Positions 56,598-64,000 of a stretch of 64,000 nt of DNA are shown here, in pieces. Within the stretch, counting starts at the first letter, position 1; each line of letters opens with the position of its first letter. A program made the position numbers and the translations under genes. Under the pieces are notes generated by a model that was not told the DNA's origin, did not search any database, and saw nothing but the letters and a program-made list of their open reading frames with translations. Origin of the DNA: Methanobrevibacter olleyae (GTDB taxonomy: Archaea; Methanobacteriota; Methanobacteria; Methanobacteriales; Methanobacteriaceae); assembly GCF_900114585.1 (NCBI RefSeq), contig NZ_FOTL01000001.1, forward strand, positions 1 through 64,000, given 5' to 3'.

Positions 56598-57218
56598 AGT
56601 GGTTAATATAGCTATGTCAATAGTATTTATATTGAAAGCTAGCTCATACCTTGAAATAGTTAAAAATTCCTCCTCTTGAACAACATTTTCACTCCTAAGT
56701 ATGTTAATTCCTGAAGGGACTTTACCATTAAATTCATAGGAATATTCTATCCCATACTCTTCAAAAATTTCAACTGGAACTAATGTAGATAATGCAGGTT
56801 TATCTTGATTTAAATAGTAAGTTAAAATTTCATCTAGTATTTCTCCATTTACTAAAGGCAAGTCTGCATTGATAAAAATTAAAATATTTTCTCTAGATTT
56901 AGATTCAAAAATTTCTAAAATATTAGAAAGATCTTCAACAAAACCCTTACCTAAAGTATCTAAATAAAATGATTTTTCTTCACTGTCATAAAAAGAATCA
57001 TCAAAGCTGGAAAAATCTAAATCATTTATTAAGAAATCTTTTGTATTTTTGGCATTTGGACTAACAGCAACAACTGTTTTTTCAATTAATTTAGATTCAT
57101 TAATATTATCTAAAACATGCTTAATTAATGGTTTATTATTTATTGGAAAAAGTGGTTTTTCAATATCAGCTTTTAATCTTAAACCTTTTCCACCAGCCAT
57201 TACAAGAGCTATAATCAT
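56586..57218 (-). CDS. cobY: GTP:adenosylcobinamide-phosphate guanylyltransferase CobY
   Basis: 210 residues. The nucleotidyl transfer fold opens IALVMAGGKGLRLKADIEKP, then LFPINNKPLIKHVLDNI, and INADLPLVN holds the acidic site. Archaeal CobY replaces bacterial CobU for making AdoCbi-GDP, which CobS (26717-27553) then uses. The family also resembles MobA, but size and KPLIKHV pattern fit CobY. A 34-residue stretch around SFDDSFYDSEEKSFYLDT is longer than usual. GGTGTATTT precedes the ATG. Confidence 0.82.
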   Translation of the reverse strand: MIIALVMAGGKGLRLKADIEKPLFPINNKPLIKHVLDNINESKLIEKTVVAVSPNAKNTKDFLINDLDFSSFDDSFYDSEEKSFYLDTLGKGFVEDLSNILEIFESKSRENILIFINADLPLVNGEILDEILTYYLNQDKPALSTLVPVEIFEEYGIEYSYEFNGKVPSGINILRSENVVQEEEFLTISRYELAFNINTIDIAILTTKFL

Positions 57219-57399
57219 AAATACACCAATAATTAATTTATAAAAACAATACCTATAATAGAATAAAAATAAATAATGAAATAAAAATTTAAAAAATAAA
57301 TAATTTAATTAAAATTCTAAAATCTTAATAAATAAAAAAACTTTAAAATTAAAAAATTCTAAAATCTAATGAATATTTTAATAAAAGATACCTGATAAC

Positions 57400-58878
57400 T
57401 TATTTAATTGTACCTTGTGCTTGCATTCTTCTCTTAAGAATACATCTTTCTCCTTGGTTTCCGCCAAGAGGATTCTTTTGAGTTCCCATTGAATTCATAC
57501 AACGAGCCATAATTGCAGAACCTAAAGCTAATCCATCCTCTACAAATACAACCCCATCGAATTTATCTTGAGCATATTCTAAAATAAGTTCTGGTTTTTT
57601 ACCTGTAATACCTGCTCTGCCAGTAACCCCTAAAACAGAACCGTCAAGAATAAGATTCTCTTCAAAAGCAACATCAAGAATTCTGTAAACAATATTTGCA
57701 CTTACATGGTCCATTGTTGCAAGCAATGTAGGAATTCCATCCTCTTCATAAATTTTAGCACCAATTTCTTCTAATTTATCTAATCCATCAGCATTTGTTC
57801 CAACATCAGAACCGATTAAACAAGTACCTGCTGCTTTAGCACCTGCAGCATCTAAAGGAACAGTACCAAACCTATCAATTCCTTCTGGGACCTTACAAAT
57901 ATTAATAAGTTCATGTACTTCCTGAGCATATTTTTTAGCCTTTTCCTGATGTTTTTTACCATCTGCTTTTTTAAGTAACTTTGAATCAAATATATCTAAT
58001 GCCGCACCATTCTTTTGATCAATCTGATTAGAACCTTTAGCTAATGAATCGGAAATTACTCCTGCTAAACCTAAGAAGTTACCAACAGTACTTGCATAAG
58101 GTTCCTCTTTATTTACAATACGTCCTGCAAGAGTAGAACCAAAGTCTAAAGATACGCAAGGGTTTCTATAGTCTACATCAGTCCATTTAGCACCTAATTT
58201 AATACCTGCAGTAACAAGTTCCCCTTCCATTTCATTAGCTACAACTTCTTTACCTTTTGGAGGAACTACACTTACTACTGCTCCATCAAACATAACATTA
58301 TCTAATAAAGTGTATTTTTGAAGCCTTTTAGGAAGGTGTGCAGTAGACATAGCTGGTGCCATTTTTTTATGAGAAATACCTGCATCAAGGCAACCATCAG
58401 CAAGAGCTTTAATTAATTCTCCCACTTCCTTGGTTGTAGCAAAGCCGGCAGTTACACCAGTAGACCTTACTACAAAGTCTAAATCTTCATCCATATCAAC
58501 ATGTGCCTTTTTAAGTGATTCTAAAACTGTATCTTTAATCATATCAGCAACAGATTCTTTAGAAAGTTCTACACCCCAAACAGTTTTACCAAATACCACT
58601 TCTCCTGCTTTAGGTTTTCTAACATCTCTTGTCATTTTAACAGTTTTATTAATTAAATAAGATTGACTGTTATTTAAATTTGTAGCCATAATAACACATT
58701 TGGTAGTGGTATTTCCTAATTCTACAGAAGCTGTTACATAATACTCATCAGGTTTAGCAACAACAGTACCCGGACCTTGAGGCCTGCTACCTGCTTTTAA
58801 AATACTTAAATCCCTTGATCTGCTTTCAGCAACAATTGGCTTAGGCCCTTTCTTAAAAAATTTATCTAAAAAAGACAT
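57400..58878 (-). CDS. Methanogenesis marker protein 14
   Basis: 492 residues. It matches the marker 14 family by length and by VTASVELGNTTTKCVIMAT, FVVRSTGVTAGFATTKEVGE, GISHKKMAPAMSTAHLPK and TCLIGSDVGTNADGLD. The SVELGNTTTK segment resembles the first phosphate-binding loop of actin/Hsp70-type ATPases (seen in sequence; function inferred). The family is restricted to methanogens and related archaea and has no proven role. GGGGATT precedes the ATG. It lies downstream of the second mtrH after an 837-base spacer. Confidence 0.82.
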   Translation of the reverse strand: MSFLDKFFKKGPKPIVAESRSRDLSILKAGSRPQGPGTVVAKPDEYYVTASVELGNTTTKCVIMATNLNNSQSYLINKTVKMTRDVRKPKAGEVVFGKTVWGVELSKESVADMIKDTVLESLKKAHVDMDEDLDFVVRSTGVTAGFATTKEVGELIKALADGCLDAGISHKKMAPAMSTAHLPKRLQKYTLLDNVMFDGAVVSVVPPKGKEVVANEMEGELVTAGIKLGAKWTDVDYRNPCVSLDFGSTLAGRIVNKEEPYASTVGNFLGLAGVISDSLAKGSNQIDQKNGAALDIFDSKLLKKADGKKHQEKAKKYAQEVHELINICKVPEGIDRFGTVPLDAAGAKAAGTCLIGSDVGTNADGLDKLEEIGAKIYEEDGIPTLLATMDHVSANIVYRILDVAFEENLILDGSVLGVTGRAGITGKKPELILEYAQDKFDGVVFVEDGLALGSAIMARCMNSMGTQKNPLGGNQGERCILKRRMQAQGTIK

Positions 58879-59286
58879 ATAAAATCCCCATAATCTTTAT
58901 ATAGTATATACTATTTTCATCAAATAATATAAATTTTGTTAAATCTTTTTTGAAATACCAAGAAATTAAAAAAAGAGCTTGTAAAAAATTCTAGGCTTAA
59001 AAATAAAAATTTATTATTTATTAATAATTAAAAACAAATTGAAGCCTATAACATTTTACATTAGCATAAACTAAATTAAGGATATATAGTTAAATTATTA
59101 TCTAAATTATATTTTTATAATTTTTATCCATTATTGTTGAAACTAATAATAAATTAATCTTTGAAATTAATAATAAATTAATCTTTGAAACTAATAATAA
59201 ATTAACCCTTATAAAAATATAATTATAGTTTTTAGCAAACAATTTATATAAAAAGAAGAATTAAAAATGAATTTTATATAAATTTA

Positions 59287-59374
59287 ATGAAAAAACTGAA
59301 TCTTAGACAAATTTAATACAAGTTAAAAACATGAAAAAACTGAATCTTAGACAAATTTAATAGAAGCTAAAAAC
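59287..59374. repeat. 44-base direct repeat
   Basis: TGAAAAAACTGAATCTTAGA and the following 24 bases occur twice back to back, with only two or three differences near the right end of each copy. Confidence 0.8.
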
Positions 59375-59455
59375 TATAAAGATTTATTTATTTTCAATAC
59401 ATATATCTAATTGTTAGTTCCAAATATACAAATATGTCAAGTTTAATAAGAACTA

Positions 59456-59518
59456 AGCAAACATAGATGAAGCATAAGAATTAAATGAATTTTCATTTAA
59501 TTCTTATTCGTGTTTGCT
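59456..59518. other. Hairpin A: long two-part inverted repeat
   Basis: The inner stem TAAGAATTAAATGAA (59475-59489) pairs perfectly with TTCATTTAATTCTTA (59492-59506). An outer stem AGCAAACA (59456-59463) pairs with TGTTTGCT (59511-59518), separated by an asymmetric internal loop of 11 and 4 bases. Confidence 0.85.
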
Positions 59519-59548
59519 AAAATAATATTCTGGAGAAAATATTATTTT
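59519..59548. other. Hairpin B
   Basis: AAAATAATATT (59519-59529) pairs perfectly with AATATTATTTT (59538-59548) over the 8-base loop CTGGAGAA. It abuts hairpin A without a gap. Confidence 0.85.
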
Positions 59549-59567
59549 ATTGTTTAGATTTGATAAA

Positions 59568-59603
59568 TTAAACATATTTTTAGCTGAATTTAAATATGTT
59601 TAA
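59568..59603. other. Hairpin C
   Basis: TTAAACATATTT (59568-59579) pairs perfectly with AAATATGTTTAA (59592-59603) around a 12-base loop. Confidence 0.85.
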
Positions 59604-59620
59604 AAAATTTTTAGGAAAAT

Positions 59621-59650
59621 TAGTTAAAGTAATTTAAATTACTTTAACTA
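59621..59650. terminator. Hairpin D, 30-base perfect palindrome; possible mtrH2 terminator
   Basis: TAGTTAAAGTAATTT (59621-59635) is followed at once by its exact reverse complement (59636-59650). It lies 65 bases after the stop of the second mtrH, the first hairpin a transcript of that gene would meet. A short T-rich stretch follows on the minus strand. Confidence 0.55.
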
Positions 59651-59715
59651 TACAATATTATTCAAATTTGATGAAGAACAATATTATAACTTGAAACAGC
59701 CTTAAAATATGGATA

Positions 59716-60654
59716 TTACAATAGTTTATTAAATGGATGATTTTCTACTGCCGTAGTCCCTATATCTCTTACTGCTTCAGCAATAAACATATCAGTTTGA
59801 GCTACAGCAGGAAATGCAATTTTAGCATTATCTATAGGGCCAAAAAGGACGAAATCTCCACCACACATTACTTGAACAATATTAGCGCCAATATCACAAA
59901 CAGTATATGCAGTTTTATTACCCTCTTTTTTATAATCTCTTAACCAATCCCATGCAGAAGGTACATTATGAATACCAGAACCAAGAGGGTATCCCCATTT
60001 AGCTTTTTCTGCAAAAGAAGTCCTAGCTGCCACACCAGCACCTTGACCAAGAGGAGTTACAGCAGTATCCATCAAATACTTATCAATACCACAATCACTA
60101 GCAACTTCTAACAAACCTTTTTCATAAGATCCATCATCTCCATCTTCCCACATAGCTAATTTACCATTTATAGATGGATTCATTGGATTAAATCCTAAAA
60201 TAATGGAAGCGGATATAGAAGTTTCTGCAAGAGCATCTAATTCTGCTTTATCTGCAGACATGTTAATAGAATTATATATTCCTCTATCATACAATCCTAT
60301 TTCATCAACATATTGAGCTCCTGCAACTCTAGCATCAGCAGAGGTTGAGTCTATAAGAAAAGGATAATCACTAATTTCTCCTACAAATTCTAAATACTTA
60401 ATGATAGCTTCTTCAGTTTGTCCAAAAACCTGTATTAAACATGGATTACCTGTAATATCAGCCATTTCTTCCATATCTTTAATTAAAGATTCTGCACGAT
60501 CTTTATCAAAAACACCAGCCAATTCATCATCAATGATATTATGCCCACCATAGAAAATAGTACCTGCTAGAACAGTAGGATATTCACCAGGCTGACCACC
60601 TATTTTTACACCAGCAATATCAAAAACTTCTTGTTCTTTGTCAAATTTAAACAT
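59716..60654 (-). CDS. mtrH2: Second MtrH (tetrahydromethanopterin methyltransferase subunit H paralogue)
   Basis: About 312 residues, co-linear over its full length with MtrH at 61424-62356 and identical in a majority of positions by eye (for example DIAGVK.GGQPGEYPTVLAG, CDIG.NIVQ, GGDFVLFGPI). Changes from MtrH include GSYEKGLLEVASDC and VAQTDMFIAEAVRD. ATG 60654 is chosen over TTG 60669, since that TTG overlaps the GAGGT site. It is separated from the mtr operon by a terminator and 769 bases, so it is expressed separately. No MtrA or corrinoid-protein paralogue is next to it; its partner is unknown. Confidence 0.9.
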   Translation of the reverse strand: MFKFDKEQEVFDIAGVKIGGQPGEYPTVLAGTIFYGGHNIIDDELAGVFDKDRAESLIKDMEEMADITGNPCLIQVFGQTEEAIIKYLEFVGEISDYPFLIDSTSADARVAGAQYVDEIGLYDRGIYNSINMSADKAELDALAETSISASIILGFNPMNPSINGKLAMWEDGDDGSYEKGLLEVASDCGIDKYLMDTAVTPLGQGAGVAARTSFAEKAKWGYPLGSGIHNVPSAWDWLRDYKKEGNKTAYTVCDIGANIVQVMCGGDFVLFGPIDNAKIAFPAVAQTDMFIAEAVRDIGTTAVENHPFNKLL

Positions 60655-61423
60655 ATCATTTAACCTCAAAAATTAATTTGATAATTTCTAATGTTTTATA
60701 ATTTCTTCTTTAACAATTGAATTATTCAATTATGATTTATTAATTAAAAATATTATTTTATTTATTGATATAAAAAATTTATAAAATAAATTTTATAAAA
60801 TAAATTTTATAAAAAATAAATTTTAATTTATTAACAATCATTATAAATATAAATTTAAAAAAATTATAAAGTTTATTTTAAAAAATATAAAATAAAATTG
60901 ATTTGTTCAAAAAAGATAAAGGTTAATCAATAAAAGTTTTAAAAAAAAAGAGATTTTTAAAAAACAAAATATCAATTATTCTAAAAAAATGAACAAAAAA
61001 ATTTAAATTATGGTTTAATTTAATTTATCAAATTAAAATAAAGCTTATTTTTAAAATAAATTAGAAAATATCATATAAATATTGATTGAAGTTATATATA
61101 AAGTTTATGTTAAAAATAAAAACTAATAATCAAGAATTAAAATTATAAAAAACAGCAATATAGTAATAAAAAATAAAAATAAAGTATTACTAATCTTAAT
61201 AAATAAGATTATAGAATTTAAATAGAGATATAAAAATTAGAAAAATGTCTAATCAGCGAAATGAAAAATTTCAAAAAATTTCGATTAAATTTTTTTTAAA
61301 TTTTGAAAAAATAGTAAAAATAAGAAAATTAATAAAAATAGTAGATTAAATAAATTTTTGAAAATTATAAAAAATTTAAAATAGATTAGATGATAAAAAT
61401 CATCTAATCTTGAACCCTTTCAA
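60655..61423. other. Spacer between mtrH and the second mtrH
   Basis: 769 bases of A/T-rich DNA starting with the mtr terminator on the right. Around 60730-60900 are repeated AAAATAAATTTTATAAAATA-type blocks. The promoter for the second mtrH should lie at about 60700-60800. No gene is seen. Confidence 0.45.
61383..61410 (-). terminator. mtr operon terminator
   Basis: AGATTAGATGAT (61383-61394) and ATCATCTAATCT (61399-61410) form a perfect 12-bp stem with an AAAA loop on the plus strand (TTTT on the transcript strand). On the minus strand ATTTTAAATTTTTT follows. It is 13 bases after the mtrH stop. Confidence 0.85.
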
Positions 61424-62356
61424 TTATAATAATTTGAAAAGTGGGTGTTCTTCAATAGGTTCGGTACCAATATCTTTTGCTGCTTCAGCAATCATGATAT
61501 CAGCCATACCACATGCAGGGAATGCAAGTCTTGAGTTTTCGATAGGACCGAAAAGAACGAAGTCTCCACCAGCCATTTGCTGTACGATATTAGAACCTAT
61601 GTCACAAACAGGCCATGCCTCTGTGTGTTCTTTTTTATATTGTCTTAACCAATCCCATGCAGAAGGTACGTTGTGAATACCGGAACCTACAGGGTATCCC
61701 CATTTAGCTTTTACAGCATAGGAAGTTCTTACTGCAGGACCTGCACCTTGACCTAAAGGAGTTACTGCTACATCCATCCATGGTTTTGTAATTCCACATC
61801 TTTCTGCCATTTCAAGAATACCTTCATCAATAACACTTCCACCAGATTCCCAGATTTCGAGTTTACCTGCTACACCTGGAGACATTGGGTTGAAACCTAA
61901 GAGAATAGATGCATCAATGTCAGAGTTAGCAACAGCTTCAATCTCAGCAGCTTCAGCTGCCATACTTAAGGAGTTGTATACAGCTCTTTCAGCTAATCCT
62001 ACTTCTTGTACATATTCTACACCTGCAATTTTTGCAGCTGCAGCAGTTGAGTCAATGAGGAAAGGTTTGTCACAGACATCTCCTACAAATTCTAAGTATT
62101 TAACCATAGCATCTGCAGTAGCACCGAAAGTTTGTACAACACAAGGGTTTCCAGTAACATCAGACATTTCTTCCATTGTTCTAATTAATCCTTCAGCAGC
62201 GTCTTTATCAAAGTCACCTGCTTTTTCATCACTAATAATTTTGTGTCCGCCATAGAAAATAGTTCCTGCTAAAACGGTAGGGTATTCTCCAGGTTGTCCT
62301 CCCATTTTAACTCCAGCTATATCAACGACGAGTTGTTCTTTATCAAATCTAAACAT
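61424..62356 (-). CDS. mtrH: Tetrahydromethanopterin S-methyltransferase subunit H
   Basis: 310 residues. It shows VVDIAGVKMGGQPGEYPTVL, NPCVVQTFGAT, FLIDST, GFNPMSPG and AWDWLRQYKKEH, all typical of MtrH. MtrH transfers the methyl group from methyl-tetrahydromethanopterin to the Co(I) cobamide of MtrA; it is the soluble subunit of the Na+-pumping membrane complex. It is the last gene of the mtrEDCBAFGH operon and lies 15 bases after mtrG. Ribosome binding site GGAGGAT. Confidence 0.96.
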   Translation of the reverse strand: MFRFDKEQLVVDIAGVKMGGQPGEYPTVLAGTIFYGGHKIISDEKAGDFDKDAAEGLIRTMEEMSDVTGNPCVVQTFGATADAMVKYLEFVGDVCDKPFLIDSTAAAAKIAGVEYVQEVGLAERAVYNSLSMAAEAAEIEAVANSDIDASILLGFNPMSPGVAGKLEIWESGGSVIDEGILEMAERCGITKPWMDVAVTPLGQGAGPAVRTSYAVKAKWGYPVGSGIHNVPSAWDWLRQYKKEHTEAWPVCDIGSNIVQQMAGGDFVLFGPIENSRLAFPACGMADIMIAEAAKDIGTEPIEEHPLFKLL

Positions 62357-62371
62357 TTATAATCCTCCAAT

Positions 62372-62620
62372 TTAGATTAATCCTGTAAGTATAGATTGCA
62401 TTGCGCCTACAATTCCAAATTCAATAGATACAATCAAAATTACAAGACCTAAAATTATACCATATAAAATACCAATATCTCTACCGTTTTGTTGACCTAA
62501 ACGTTGGAAATATTCTCCAACAGCAAATTCTACTTTTTCTTCAGCTTCATCTAATTTTTGAGTTGCAGCTGACATATCATCGGCAGATACAATAATTTGA
62601 GGTACTGATTCTTCAGACAT
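62372..62620 (-). CDS. mtrG: Tetrahydromethanopterin S-methyltransferase subunit G
   Basis: 82 residues. A hydrophilic helix ([20 protein letters not shown]) is followed by one membrane helix ([20 protein letters not shown]). MtrG is a small membrane subunit of the Mtr complex. It lies between mtrF (11 bases upstream) and mtrH. AGAGGTGTTAT precedes the ATG. Confidence 0.94.
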   Translation of the reverse strand: MSEESVPQIIVSADDMSAATQKLDEAEEKVEFAVGEYFQRLGQQNGRDIGILYGIILGLVILIVSIEFGIVGAMQSILTGLI

Positions 62621-62631
62621 TTATAACACCT

Positions 62632-62838
62632 CTATAATCCACATAATTTAGCTAAATATGGAATAACAACTGCTAAACAGATAGCAATTCCAAGACCAAT
62701 AGCCATTCCAGAAAATCTGGTACTGATTACTCCAGCAAATAATCTTCCTTCTCTACCTATGAGTTTAGAACGGTATTCTATATTACTAGAAGTATTCCTA
62801 ATTCCACGAGTGTTTGGTTTGTTAGAAAATTTAACCAT
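62632..62838 (-). CDS. mtrF: Tetrahydromethanopterin S-methyltransferase subunit F
   Basis: 68 residues. NTRGIRNTSSNIEYRSKLIG and REGRLFAGVISTRFSGMAIG precede a single membrane helix near the C-terminus. It resembles the C-terminal part of MtrA, as is usual for the family. It lies 14 bases after mtrA. GGAGGTC precedes the ATG. Confidence 0.94.
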   Translation of the reverse strand: MVKFSNKPNTRGIRNTSSNIEYRSKLIGREGRLFAGVISTRFSGMAIGLGIAICLAVVIPYLAKLCGL

Positions 62839-62852
62839 AATAAGACCTCCAG

Positions 62853-63590
62853 TTATATACCTGCTAAAGGTGCCATTAATAATATGAAACCAATTACTAA
62901 AGTAAATACTAATCCAATCATAATACCTTGGACTTTACCTGCATAGTTACCTGCCATATTTCTTTGTACAGCACCAACTAATTTTATTTGAGTATCGATG
63001 TTTCTTAATCTTGCTTCAATTAATGCAGTTTCTGAGGAAATAGGGCGAATTTCTTCACCATCATCTTCATCATCATCTCCTTCAGATACTTCAATAACCA
63101 TAGCATCTTCTTCAAAAGCACCAGGATCTTTTTCTATACATTCTTTAACTTTAGAAGTGATTGCTCCACCATCTTCATTATCAATCATATCAACAAGTTC
63201 TACTTGTTGTTGGAACCTTTCTACACCCTCCATAGGAATATTTTCTACAAATGGAATAGCACCAGTAGCTCCAGTGATTTTCTTCTTCTCAGGGTCGCAA
63301 CCATTTTCATGTAATGCTTGGAAACTTTGACCAGTAATGTGACCTTGTACTTCAGCACCACAAAGAACTAAAAATCTGATGTTTGGGTTTGAAATAATGT
63401 TTGCTACAACTTTTTCAATACCAAGGTTTTCAGTTTTACAAGGACCAGCAATAGCAGCACCAGCAGCAGCTGGAATATCTTCATTGTGAGAAGCTAAAGT
63501 AGTTACAGCAACAGGACTTTCAGGGTCCCCAACAACATAATCCCCACTAACAACAGGCCAAGTGTCAGAAGTAGGTTTTTTATCTACCAT
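62853..63590 (-). CDS. mtrA: Tetrahydromethanopterin S-methyltransferase subunit A (corrinoid protein)
   Basis: 245 residues. The corrinoid-binding domain shows [21 protein letters not shown], which places His84 exactly where the axial ligand of MtrA is known. A very acidic linker ([15 protein letters not shown]) near residue 170 leads to a helix and a C-terminal membrane anchor. MtrA carries the methyl group between MtrH and coenzyme M. The ATG directly follows the TAG of mtrB (TAGATG). Confidence 0.97.
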   Translation of the reverse strand: MVDKKPTSDTWPVVSGDYVVGDPESPVAVTTLASHNEDIPAAAGAAIAGPCKTENLGIEKVVANIISNPNIRFLVLCGAEVQGHITGQSFQALHENGCDPEKKKITGATGAIPFVENIPMEGVERFQQQVELVDMIDNEDGGAITSKVKECIEKDPGAFEEDAMVIEVSEGDDDEDDGEEIRPISSETALIEARLRNIDTQIKLVGAVQRNMAGNYAGKVQGIMIGLVFTLVIGFILLMAPLAGI

Positions 63591-63908
63591 CTATAAAACC
63601 CCCATAGCCATTAATAAAGGCATTGCTGCCATAATAAGGAATAACCCTATAATAAACCCATAAACCATGTTGGTTAATTTACCTGCAATAACAAAGTTAC
63701 CTTCTCTTCCAGGAAATGAACCTAATGGTGCTGAATTAGGATCTAAGGAATTCATTAATTCATCAGCAGCTGCTTCAACTTTTGCGATTTCTCCATTTAT
63801 TTCATCCATTGAAATAATAATTAAATCTCCACCACCTGCTCCGAGAATACCGGAGTCAGGATCAAGATTTAAGTTTAATTCAGGAACAAATTGTACTAAT
63901 GGTAACAT
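63591..63908 (-). CDS. mtrB: Tetrahydromethanopterin S-methyltransferase subunit B
   Basis: 105 residues. [20 protein letters not shown] at the N-terminus and [20 protein letters not shown] before a single C-terminal membrane helix identify MtrB. It is a small subunit of the Mtr complex. TAAGGAGGATG precedes the ATG; the TAA at its left belongs to mtrC. Its stop abuts the mtrA start. Confidence 0.95.
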   Translation of the reverse strand: MLPLVQFVPELNLNLDPDSGILGAGGGDLIIISMDEINGEIAKVEAAADELMNSLDPNSAPLGSFPGREGNFVIAGKLTNMVYGFIIGLFLIMAAMPLLMAMGVL

Positions 63909-63921
63909 TCATACATCCTCC

Positions 63922-64000
63922 TTATTCCTCAACTTTTGGCCATAAACCAGCCCATTTAACAGATGCAGCTGCTTCATATGAAGCATCAACAAACATTTTA
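63922..64000 (-). CDS. mtrC: Tetrahydromethanopterin S-methyltransferase subunit C, C-terminal end (partial)
   Basis: Only the last 25 codons lie in the window. They read DASYEAAASVKWAGLWPKVEE before TAA at 63922-63924. The position just upstream of mtrB and the WAGLWPKVEE ending fit MtrC, the large membrane subunit. The remainder, and mtrD and mtrE, should follow to the right of the window. Confidence 0.85.
   Translation of the reverse strand, partial: KMFVDASYEAAASVKWAGLWPKVEE

Larger units (their letters stand above)
58879..59715. other. 837-base spacer with tandem repeats and a hairpin series
   Basis: From the marker 14 start upward it holds: an A/T leader; a 24-base repeat (CTTTGAAACTAATAATAAAT...) three times at about 59138-59212; a 44-base direct repeat (TGAAAAAACTGAATCTTAGA...) twice at 59287-59374; and four perfect hairpins at 59456-59650, listed separately. 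No protein gene is seen. Confidence 0.6.

Noticed and set aside
58879-59715. Origin of replication based on many repeats and hairpins
   Set aside because: No Orc1/Cdc6 gene or recognisable origin recognition boxes are present nearby.

Overview
The window is a very A+T-rich chromosomal segment of a hydrogenotrophic methanogenic archaeon. The best fit is Methanobrevibacter or a close relative in Methanobacteriales. The evidence is the gene set: the mtr methyltransferase genes, the mvhDGAB F420-non-reducing hydrogenase, methanogenesis marker 14, methanofuran MfnA, archaeal CobY/CobZ/CobS cobamide genes, aTrm56, L10e and KEOPS Pcc1. Genes are separated by long A/T-only spacers rich in short tandem repeats. 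Ribosome binding sites are mostly AGGTGAT or GGAGG types. No rRNA, tRNA or CRISPR array was seen.

Layout. 1-3690: the tail of a transposase cut by the window edge, then a PmbA/TldE-like protein, phosphoglycolate phosphatase and the hydrogenase maturase HypD. 4044-19305: a cell-surface glycan island. Its plus-strand half holds a fused CMP-nonulosonate synthetase/PseG-like hydrolase, NeuB, a putative glycosyltransferase and a flippase. Its minus-strand half holds two GT4-like enzymes, a UbiA prenyltransferase, a GT-C membrane transferase and a zinc-ribbon/NERD-like membrane protein, with a hexapeptide acyltransferase between the halves. This island is full of in-frame amino-acid repeats and of tandem DNA repeats that run across stop codons. 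19638-27553: inositol-1-phosphate synthase, pyruvate carboxylase subunit B, LarC and the cobamide genes cobZ and cobS. 27554-33213: a metal-chelate ABC transporter operon with a SAM methyltransferase inside it, flanked on both sides by same-strand transposase relics. 33214-48079: housekeeping genes (trm56, DUF763, fumarase beta, mfnA, ppsA, rpl10e, pcc1, FKBP, a TmcAL-like nucleotidyltransferase, pyrC) and two small or B-box proteins of unknown role. 48421-52467: mvhDGAB, closed by a strong terminator. 53545-58878: sufC-sufB, a PRC-barrel protein, cobY and methanogenesis marker 14. 59716-64000: a second mtrH, then the 3' part of the main mtr operon (mtrC partial, B, A, F, G, H).

How it fits together. 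Mtr transfers the methyl group from tetrahydromethanopterin to coenzyme M on a cobamide held by MtrA. CobZ, CobS and CobY make that cobamide. Mvh, matured with HypD, supplies electrons to heterodisulfide reductase. PpsA and PycB carry C3 carbon into PEP and oxaloacetate. The surface island probably builds and exports a glycan containing a nonulosonic acid, while UbiA and Ino1 feed archaeal lipid synthesis.

The most unusual signals are the transposase halves bracketing the ABC operon, a run of four perfect hairpins downstream of the second mtrH, tandem repeats that copy the last codons of four genes, and an Asp-for-Cys change in one MvhB cluster motif. All functional names come from reading motifs by eye; no database search was run.
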